Assembly (NCBI GenBank): GCA_902762335.1
Contig: CACWNZ010000110.1
Coordinates: forward strand, 1-6,343
DNA: 6,343 bases
Direction: 5' to 3'
From: an uncultured Ruminococcus sp.
Lineage (GTDB): Bacteria; Bacillota; Clostridia; Oscillospirales; Acutalibacteraceae
In this document: in pieces, positions 1 to 3,924 of the stretch
Position numbering within the stretch: position 1 is the stretch's first letter
Layout of the letters: each line of letters opens with the position of its first letter
Program-made: the position numbers and the translations under genes
The notes under the pieces: generated by a model
The model's database searches: none
What the model was told of the DNA's origin: nothing
Seen by the model: the letters and a program-made list of their open reading frames with translations, nothing else

Positions 1-3
1 CCG

Positions 4-132
4 CTATTTAAATCGTCTGACTGCAACAGCCTTGTTTTCTGCGAGGATACGAACGGTGTCGGCGTGATAGTGACAGTCTTGCATCACACGCGAGAATATC
101 TCCGACGGCAGCAGGAGTTGCCAAAAATCCAT
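4..132 (-). CDS. possible small ORF, 42 aa, function unknown
   Basis: An ATG at 132-130 opens a 42-residue frame that begins MDFWQLLLPSEIF and ends with stop TAG at 6-4. I do not recognise the family. The peptide has a plausible amino-acid mix, including an HYHADTVRILAENKAVAVRRF-like tail, with no signal peptide or membrane segment. It starts just past the terminator of the tRNA operon and has no convincing Shine-Dalgarno sequence. The frame is bounded upstream by a stop at 153-151. Another minus frame and one plus frame are also open over most of this stretch, so the ORF may be accidental or a fragment of an element that continues to the left. Low confidence. Confidence 0.2.
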   Translation of the reverse strand: MDFWQLLLPSEIFSRVMQDCHYHADTVRILAENKAVAVRRFK

Positions 133-154
133 ACAAGCCGCAAGGTGCGACTAT

Positions 155-184
155 AAAAAAAACAAGCATGAATAATCATGCTTG
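155..184 (-). terminator. intrinsic terminator ending the tRNA operon
   Basis: On the minus strand a perfect 9-bp stem (CAAGCATGA with TCATGCTTG, 184-176 and 171-163) with a 4-nt TTAT loop is followed at once by eight T residues (162-155). This is the standard form of a Rho-independent terminator. It lies about 46 nt after the last tRNA gene and closes the stable-RNA transcript. Confidence 0.9.
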
Positions 185-229
185 AATAAAGGCAATGATT
201 TCAGCGAATCAATTACCTTCAGAACCCTA

Positions 230-300
230 AGCAGGTAACGGGAATCGAATCCGCCCACTCAGTTCGGGAAGCTGATGTACTACCTCTATACTATACCTGC
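230..300 (-). tRNA. tRNA-Gly (anticodon CCC)
   Basis: The minus strand folds into a full cloverleaf of 70 nt plus a discriminator U at 230. The acceptor stem GCAGGTA/TACCTGC is perfect. The D arm is GTAT/GTAC with a GGT-containing loop, and the T loop is TTCGATT. The anticodon loop TTCCCGA puts CCC at positions 34-36, which reads GGG glycine codons. U73 fits bacterial tRNA-Gly. CCA is not encoded. Two non-canonical pairs stand out: C-A at the loop-closing position of the anticodon stem (31-39), and A-C at the normally invariant G53-C61 closing pair of the T stem. It is the last gene of the operon, 20 nt after tRNA-Cys. It could be functional, with tRNA-Gly(TCC) elsewhere also reading GGG, or it could be decaying. 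Confidence 0.8.
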
Positions 301-320
301 AATGCATCAGCAAAAAAGAG

Positions 321-392
321 AGGCGTCACCCGGATTCGAACCGGGGAATCGGAGTTTTGCAGACTCGTGCCTTACCACTTGGCTATGACGCC
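321..392 (-). tRNA. tRNA-Cys (anticodon GCA)
   Basis: The minus strand gives a cloverleaf with a perfect acceptor stem GGCGTCA/TGACGCC, a D arm GCC..GGC, anticodon loop CTGCAAA with anticodon GCA, and a T arm CCCGG/CCGGG with loop TTCGAAT. The discriminator is U (321), the identity base of bacterial tRNA-Cys. CCA is not encoded; TCTC follows. Only the outermost anticodon-stem pair (C-C) is mismatched. The 5' end lies 4 nt after the tract of an intrinsic-terminator-like hairpin (397-424), so its transcription needs read-through or an unseen promoter. Confidence 0.95.
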
Positions 393-396
393 TTAT

Positions 397-424
397 AAAA
401 AAGAGCTTAATAAATTAAGCTCTT
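397..424 (-). terminator. internal intrinsic-terminator-like hairpin within the tRNA operon
   Basis: On the minus strand a perfect 10-bp stem (AAGAGCTTAA with TTAAGCTCTT, 424-415 and 410-401) with loop TTTA runs into TTTT at 400-397, making six T in a row with the stem end. It lies directly between tRNA-Gly(GCC), whose encoded CCA ends at 425, and tRNA-Cys. It has the form of a terminator, but the stem is AT-rich and the tract short, so it may be partial or act as a processing hairpin. Confidence 0.65.
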
Positions 425-500
425 TGGAGCGGATGACGAGGCTCGAACTCGCTACCTCAACCTTGGCAAGGTTGCGCTCTACCAGATGAGCTACATCCGC
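425..500 (-). tRNA. tRNA-Gly (anticodon GCC), CCA encoded
   Basis: The minus strand forms a textbook cloverleaf: acceptor GCGGATG/CATCCGC, D arm GCTC..GAGC, anticodon stem CAACC/GGTTG around loop TTGCCAA (anticodon GCC), and T loop TTCGAGC. Discriminator U (428) is followed by CCA (427-425). Among the intact tRNAs in this cluster it is the only one with an encoded CCA. It reads GGC and GGU glycine codons. It sits 7 nt after tRNA-Phe and immediately before the internal terminator-like hairpin. Confidence 0.97.
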
Positions 501-507
501 ATATAAG

Positions 508-580
508 TGCCTTCGGGCGGAATCGAACCACCGACACGGGGATTTTCAGTCCCCTGCTCTACCGACTGAGCTACAAAGGC
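508..580 (-). tRNA. tRNA-Phe (anticodon GAA)
   Basis: The minus strand forms a cloverleaf with acceptor GCCTTTG/CGAAGGC (one G-U pair), D arm GCTC..GAGC, anticodon stem GGGGA/TCCCC around loop CTGAAAA (anticodon GAA), and T arm GGTGG/CCGCC with loop TTCGATT. Discriminator A (508) fits tRNA-Phe. CCA is not encoded. It is cotranscribed between tRNA-Asp upstream and tRNA-Gly(GCC) downstream with very short spacers. Confidence 0.97.
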
Positions 581-586
581 AAATTC

Positions 587-660
587 CGATCCGGAACGGG
601 ATCGAACCGTCGACCTCTAGCGTGACAGGCTAGCGTTCTAACCAGCTGAACTACCGGACC
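587..660 (-). tRNA. tRNA-Asp (anticodon GTC)
   Basis: The minus strand forms a cloverleaf with acceptor GGTCCGG/CCGGATC (one G-U pair), anticodon stem CTAGC/GCTAG around loop CTGTCAC (anticodon GTC), and T arm GACGG/CCGTT with loop TTCGATC. Discriminator G (587) is the identity base of tRNA-Asp. CCA is not encoded. It is the first intact tRNA of the operon and starts 3 nt after the ACCA end of the deleted tRNA remnant. Confidence 0.97.
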
Positions 661-663
661 GTA

Positions 664-700
664 TGGTGGGAACAATAGGGCTCGACTGAGCTATGCTCCC
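664..700 (-). pseudogene. internally deleted tRNA remnant (probably tRNA-Val type)
   Basis: This 37-nt piece begins with GGGAGCATAGCTCAGT, the 5' acceptor and D arm of a tRNA. It jumps directly to CGAGCCCTAT, the end of a T loop and the 3' T stem, and finishes TGTTCCC-ACCA. The acceptor halves GGGAGCA and TGTTCCC still pair over 7 bp (one G-U) and the ACCA end is intact. The rest of the D loop, the anticodon arm, the variable loop and the 5' T stem are missing. The remaining GCTC and GAGC can close a small hairpin. With no anticodon the identity cannot be read. The ends resemble clostridial tRNA-Val as I recall it, and Val next to Asp is a common order, but that is inference. It is the first tRNA-like unit of the transcript. 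Confidence 0.8.
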
Positions 701-742
701 GTATCGGCTTCAAGACCGGAGCTTCGTTCGTCCGTATCTCTC
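701..742 (-). other. leader of tRNA operon, possible tRNA-Ser(TGA) fossil
   Basis: Between the promoter and the deleted tRNA lies a leader that includes GAGAGATACGGACGAACGAA followed by GCTCCGGTCTTGAAGCCG. The first part recalls the 5' end and D region of a tRNA-Ser. The second recalls its anticodon arm, with CTTGAAG in place of the usual CTTGAAA loop (TGA anticodon at 712-710). Stem pairing is damaged and no acceptor 3' half follows. It may be a decayed tRNA-Ser, or just leader sequence with a small CGG/CCG hairpin. Confidence 0.35.
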
Positions 743-754
743 AGCGACTTCATA

Positions 755-783
755 ATAATACCACTATACACCCGATTTGTCAA
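755..783 (-). promoter_or_regulatory. strong sigma-A promoter of the tRNA operon
   Basis: The minus strand carries a perfect -35 box TTGACA (783-778), a 17-nt spacer (777-761) and -10 box TATTAT (760-755), five of six to consensus. The start point should fall near 748. It faces the tRNA cluster and starts about 50 nt before the first tRNA remnant, as expected for a stable-RNA promoter. Confidence 0.92.
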
Positions 784-787
784 GACC

Positions 788-814
788 TTTTTTCTTATTT
801 TTCGGATTTTTTTT
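788..814 (-). promoter_or_regulatory. phased A-tracts, probable UP element
   Basis: Directly upstream of the -35 box the minus strand has three A-tracts of 6, 5 and 8 nt (788-793, 798-802, 807-814). Their centres are about 9.5-10.5 bp apart, one helical turn. Such AT-rich, intrinsically curved DNA just above -35 is typical of UP elements that bind the RNA polymerase alpha C-terminal domain at rRNA and tRNA promoters. The sequence is seen directly; the function is inferred from position. Confidence 0.6.
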
Positions 815-871
815 GATAAAGCCCCGACACTGTATTATATGCTGCCGCAGAAAAAATATTACAGCCCAAAG

Positions 872-1246
872 CTAATTAACGAACTGTTCTACGGGAACGC
901 CGAGCCTTGTAAGGATCTCGATATAGCCGTCGAACACCTCGTCACGGGAAAACCCGCCCGCTTCAAGCTCTTTGTCCGTAAGGGAGTTGAGCCTTTTGTA
1001 GAAATCCGAAGCAAGCTCAACGTATTTATCCGAGAACACGGCGTTGTCAAAGAGCAGATCCTCCGCCTCTCCTATGCGCCCCTCTCTTATAAGACCGTCC
1101 AGCCTGAGATGCAGCCTGTCCGTTTCGGAGAGCATTTCAGAGGACTCGGGCTGATAGCCTATCTCGTCCTTATTGAAGATAAGCTTCGCAACGAATCGCG
1201 AGACCATATCTATCTGTCGCATTATCCAATCGTCCTGAAAGCCCAT
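872..1246 (-). CDS. DUF6483-like protein, function unknown
   Basis: A 124-residue acidic, mostly alpha-helical protein beginning MGFQDDWIMRQIDMVSRF and containing EGRIGEAEDLLFDN in the middle and LASDFYKRLNSL after it. This pattern matches, from memory, the DUF6483 family of small Firmicutes proteins (about 120 residues), so it looks full length. The helical repeats recall TPR-like folds. There is no signal peptide or membrane segment, so it is probably cytoplasmic. The ATG (1246-1244) has a strong GAGGAGG ribosome binding site at 1263-1257, which overlaps the stop codon of the flavoprotein gene upstream. The two are therefore probably translationally coupled. It is the last gene of the operon, and I see no clear intrinsic terminator between it and the tRNA promoter. 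Its biochemical role is not known to me. Confidence 0.9.
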   Translation of the reverse strand: MGFQDDWIMRQIDMVSRFVAKLIFNKDEIGYQPESSEMLSETDRLHLRLDGLIREGRIGEAEDLLFDNAVFSDKYVELASDFYKRLNSLTDKELEAGGFSRDEVFDGYIEILTRLGVPVEQFVN

Positions 1247-1261
1247 TTATTCAAAACCTCC

Positions 1262-2491
1262 TCAGCTCCTGCCTGCCGCGGCGCCCGTAGAAAAGGCGCA
1301 CTGAAGATTGAAGCCTCCCGTATAGGCGTCCACGTCTATGACCTCGCCCGCAAAGTAAAGTCCCTTTACAAGCCTTGACTGCATGGTAGCGGGGTCTATC
1401 TCCTTAACGGATACCCCGCCCGAGGTCACTATCGCCTCCTCGATGGGTCTTGTCCCCTTTATCGTCAGCGTAAAATTCTTGAGCAGGGTGATAATGCCGC
1501 GCCGCTCCTCCTTAGTGATCTCGCTGCAGCTCTTTCCGCCGTCAAGTCCTGCGGCGGCGATAAAGTACCGGATCATTTCCGCGGGCAGAAGCGAGCGCAT
1601 GAGCTGCGATAAAGTCTCCCTGCGCCTTGCGGAAAGCTCCCTTAAAAGTCTCGCCTCAAGCTTCTCCCCGGAAAGCGCGGGCTTGAGGTCTATAGCGAGC
1701 CTGTATCTGCCGCGCTCCATATCCCTGAGATGAGCGCTTGCGCTGAGAACTACCGCCCCCGAAACACCGTAGCTCATGAACTGAAGCTCACCGAAATCGG
1801 TATAGACCCGTTTATCGTTCATTTTGCTGTCTGTAAATGTCACGGCGATATTCCTGAGCAGCAGACCGTTCATTTCAGGAGCTACAGGCTCCTCCGTTTC
1901 AAGGGGAACGAGAGAGGCTCTCAGCGGGGTCACGGTATGACCCGCCTTTTGCGCAAATCTGTAGCCGTCGCCCGTAGAGCCCGTCAGCGGATAAGATCTG
2001 CCTCCGCAGGCAACTATGACCTTATCGAAGCCGTAGCTTTTATCCGCGGCTATAAGTCCCTTTATGCAGCCGTCCTCAATTATTATATCATCGACCGTTT
2101 CGTGCATAATGCGGCAGCCGGCTTTTTTTGCCGCGCGCAGAAGCGTATCCACCACGTCGGAAGCCCTGTCCGATACGGGAAAGACCCTGTTTCCCCTCTC
2201 GGTCTTGAGACTGAGCCCGTTACGCTCGAAGAAAGCCATGGTATCGGCGGGCGAAAAGCGTGAAAGAGCGCTGAAAAGGAACCTGCCGTTAGTCGGGGTA
2301 TTTGCTATAACGGTCCTGACGTCGCAGTTATTGGTAAGATTGCAGCGCCCCTTGCCCGTGATATACAGCTTTCTGCCTATTTTGGCGTTCTTCTCGAATA
2401 CGGTGACGGTATCTCCGCTTTCTGCCGCAAAAACGGCGGCAAGCATTCCTGCCGCGCCGCCGCCTATAACAGCCACCCTTCTTGCAGTCAA
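1262..2491 (-). CDS. BaiN/RdsA (HI0933/YhiN-like) FAD-dependent oxidoreductase
   Basis: A 409-residue flavoprotein. The N-terminal Rossmann motif VAVIGGGAAGM (residues 6-16) with Glu33 binds the ADP part of FAD. The family signature GRKLYITGKGRCNLTN is at 39-54. The C-terminal FAD-closing motif GEVIDVDAYTGGFNLQ is at 382-397, and the protein ends soon after, so it is complete. Members are often annotated NAD(P)/FAD-dependent oxidoreductase or 'aminoacetone oxidase family'. BaiN acts on bile-acid intermediates, but substrates of most members are unknown and none should be assumed here. It should be cytoplasmic. The start is TTG (2491-2489), set by an AAAGGA ribosome binding site about 9 nt upstream and by a 4-nt TTGA overlap with the stop of the RpiR gene. 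The nearby ATG at 2501-2499 is in another frame. It is followed after 15 nt by the DUF6483-like gene. Confidence 0.93.
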   Translation of the reverse strand: MTARRVAVIGGGAAGMLAAVFAAESGDTVTVFEKNAKIGRKLYITGKGRCNLTNNCDVRTVIANTPTNGRFLFSALSRFSPADTMAFFERNGLSLKTERGNRVFPVSDRASDVVDTLLRAAKKAGCRIMHETVDDIIIEDGCIKGLIAADKSYGFDKVIVACGGRSYPLTGSTGDGYRFAQKAGHTVTPLRASLVPLETEEPVAPEMNGLLLRNIAVTFTDSKMNDKRVYTDFGELQFMSYGVSGAVVLSASAHLRDMERGRYRLAIDLKPALSGEKLEARLLRELSARRRETLSQLMRSLLPAEMIRYFIAAAGLDGGKSCSEITKEERRGIITLLKNFTLTIKGTRPIEEAIVTSGGVSVKEIDPATMQSRLVKGLYFAGEVIDVDAYTGGFNLQCAFSTGAAAGRS

Positions 2492-3360
2492 TCGGGGTCA
2501 TCCTTTCTGTTGTTCTGATATACGTCGTATTCCTGCCAGATATCCTCAAGCATTCCGAAGGTACGCTTGACCTCGTCATCTCTTTTCAGCACCGTGGCAA
2601 CTATGAGCGCGTTTATCATACTGAGGGGCGCGACGAGGGAATCCACCACCGCAGCCATGTCGCTTTTTGCAATGAGGACGTAATCCGATACAGCCACGAG
2701 CGGGCTTGACATACTGTCGGTAAGAGCTATTACCTTTGAGCCTCTCCTCTTGGCGAAGGTCATCGCCTGTATTGCCGCGTTGGAGTATCTCGGAAAGCTG
2801 ATGCCGATTATAACGTCGTCGGCGGATATCCTGAAAAGCTTTTCGTATACCTCCGTCTCGCCGTAGTTGTTTATTACCTTGACGTTCTCGAATATAAGCG
2901 AATAATAATAGCCTAAAAACGAAGCCAGAGCCGCCGAGCTGCGCACCGCAAAGATATATATGGTCTTAGCCCTCGATATGGCTTCTACGGCGTTTTCAAA
3001 ATCCTCCTGAGAGGTCTCCTCAAGGGTCTTGCGTATTTTTTCAACGTCCTTGTTCAGCACGCTCTCAAGCACGCTGACCCCGCTCATGCGGCTCTGCGTT
3101 ACCTCTATCCTCTGCACGGACGTAAGCTTGTCCGTTATCATCTCCTGCATTGCCCTCTGCATTTTGGGGTAGCCGTCATAGCCCAGCTCGGTGGCAAAGC
3201 GCACAACGGTAGATTCGCTGACGCCTACGGTGCTGCCAAGCTTGGACGCCGTCATAAACGCCGCCTTGTCGTAATGCTTCGCTATAAAATCCGCAATGAG
3301 CTTTTGTCCCTTTGAAAAGCCCGTCTTTCGCTCGTTTATCAAAGAAAGTAAATTTTTCAT
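2488..3360 (-). CDS. MurR/RpiR family transcriptional regulator (HTH + SIS)
   Basis: A 290-residue regulator with the usual family length. Residues 1-77 form an HTH_6 domain: the recognition region ASKLGSTVGVSESTVVRFATELGYDGYPKMQ is typical of RpiR proteins. Residues about 125-260 form a SIS (sugar isomerase) domain, with IYIFAVRSSAALA and later DDVIIGISFPRYSNAA (phosphosugar-binding loop region) and KVIALTDSMSSPL. Relatives bind phosphorylated sugars and control sugar or cell-wall-sugar genes. The ligand here is unknown. The ATG (3360-3358) has an AGAAGGA site about 11 nt upstream, a little far. The stop TGA overlaps the TTG start of the flavoprotein gene. The nitroreductase gene ends 20 nt upstream. 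No operator can be identified; autoregulation of the operon is possible but unsupported. Confidence 0.94.
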   Translation of the reverse strand: MKNLLSLINERKTGFSKGQKLIADFIAKHYDKAAFMTASKLGSTVGVSESTVVRFATELGYDGYPKMQRAMQEMITDKLTSVQRIEVTQSRMSGVSVLESVLNKDVEKIRKTLEETSQEDFENAVEAISRAKTIYIFAVRSSAALASFLGYYYSLIFENVKVINNYGETEVYEKLFRISADDVIIGISFPRYSNAAIQAMTFAKRRGSKVIALTDSMSSPLVAVSDYVLIAKSDMAAVVDSLVAPLSMINALIVATVLKRDDEVKRTFGMLEDIWQEYDVYQNNRKDDPD

Positions 3361-3380
3361 TTTTTCTCAAGTCCTTCTGC

Positions 3381-3908
3381 TCAGCCTAAAAAGAAAACCC
3401 TGTTTTCTTTTCTCGGGGCAGGCGCGGGCGCGGGCGGATCATAATAGCCGAGCGCGCAGTGACCTATCCCCTCGTATTCGCCATTTAAGCCGAGACCCGC
3501 AAGAAGCTCTCTGAACTCCTCCGTCTCGAACTCCTCCTTCGCCCTGTGTATCCAGCAGCTCCCGAGCCCGAGGGAATGCGCCGCAAGCATGAGATCGCCC
3601 ATTACAAGACTGCCGTCATAAATACAGGTCGGGCGGCTCTTGTCGGCAAGAACTATAAGAACTGCGGGCGCGCCGTAAAAGGGGTCGAAATCGCTGTTCC
3701 AACCGCCTATGGCGCAGTTTGCCCTTCTCAGCCTGCCGAGCAGCTCCTTATCGGTGACCGCTATTATCACGGGAGACTGCATTCCTCTGCCGCTTGCCGC
3801 GTACGTTCCGGCTTCGGCTATCTGCCCTATAAGCTCCTTCGGAACGGCATCGGGTCTGAAACTCCTTATGCTTCTTCTCTCTTTTATCGCCTTTATTACC
3901 TCGTTCAT
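3381..3908 (-). CDS. nitroreductase family protein (FMN-dependent)
   Basis: A 175-residue protein of the nitroreductase fold. RRSIRSF at residues 11-17 is the typical N-terminal FMN-phosphate-contacting motif. DGSLVMGDLMLAAHSLGLGSCWI at 98-120 is the conserved central helix and GxGxCWI strand. GHCALGYYDPP at 149-159 is the usual C-terminal 'GYP' region, followed by a Pro/Ala stretch and a basic tail (RKENR, 166-170) that often contacts FMN. Members are mostly dimers that use NAD(P)H and FMN to reduce nitro compounds, quinones or enones; the natural substrate is usually unknown. Length fits the short single-domain group. The ATG (3908-3906) has an excellent AAGGAGGT site (3923-3916) 7 nt upstream. 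It starts 16 nt after the kinase gene, so it is very likely cotranscribed. Confidence 0.94.
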   Translation of the reverse strand: MNEVIKAIKERRSIRSFRPDAVPKELIGQIAEAGTYAASGRGMQSPVIIAVTDKELLGRLRRANCAIGGWNSDFDPFYGAPAVLIVLADKSRPTCIYDGSLVMGDLMLAAHSLGLGSCWIHRAKEEFETEEFRELLAGLGLNGEYEGIGHCALGYYDPPAPAPAPRKENRVFFLG

Positions 3909-3924
3909 GAAAACGACCTCCTTA

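Noticed and set aside
1..156. Plus-strand frame open from the window edge to TAA at 154-156.
   Set aside because: It has no recognisable domain, ends inside the tRNA terminator's T-tract complement, and overlaps a minus frame that looks at least as protein-like.
701..750. T-box or riboswitch leader.
   Set aside because: No T-box sequence or antiterminator is seen, and the transcript carries tRNAs rather than a biosynthetic gene. The tRNA-like segments explain the structure better.
834..839. Perfect TATAAT on the minus strand after the DUF6483-like gene.
   Set aside because: No acceptable -35 box is found 16-18 nt upstream (GTAATA or similar). The promoter at 755-783 is far better and sufficient.
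784..871. Search for an intrinsic terminator of the protein-coding operon.
   Set aside because: Only weak inverted repeats are present (CTGTA/TACAG around an A/T-rich loop) and no T-tract follows on the minus strand. None is annotated; the operon may end by other means or read into the tRNA cluster.
839..1378. 179-codon open frame on the plus strand.
   Set aside because: It lies opposite the DUF6483-like gene and the end of the flavoprotein gene, has no recognisable domain and is explained by codon bias of the minus-strand genes. The same holds for the other plus-strand frames up to 6340.
2328..2579. 83-codon minus frame that includes an ATG just upstream of the flavoprotein start.
   Set aside because: Its product is a run of Arg/Lys/Cys-rich residues typical of a wrong frame, and it overlaps two well-supported genes.
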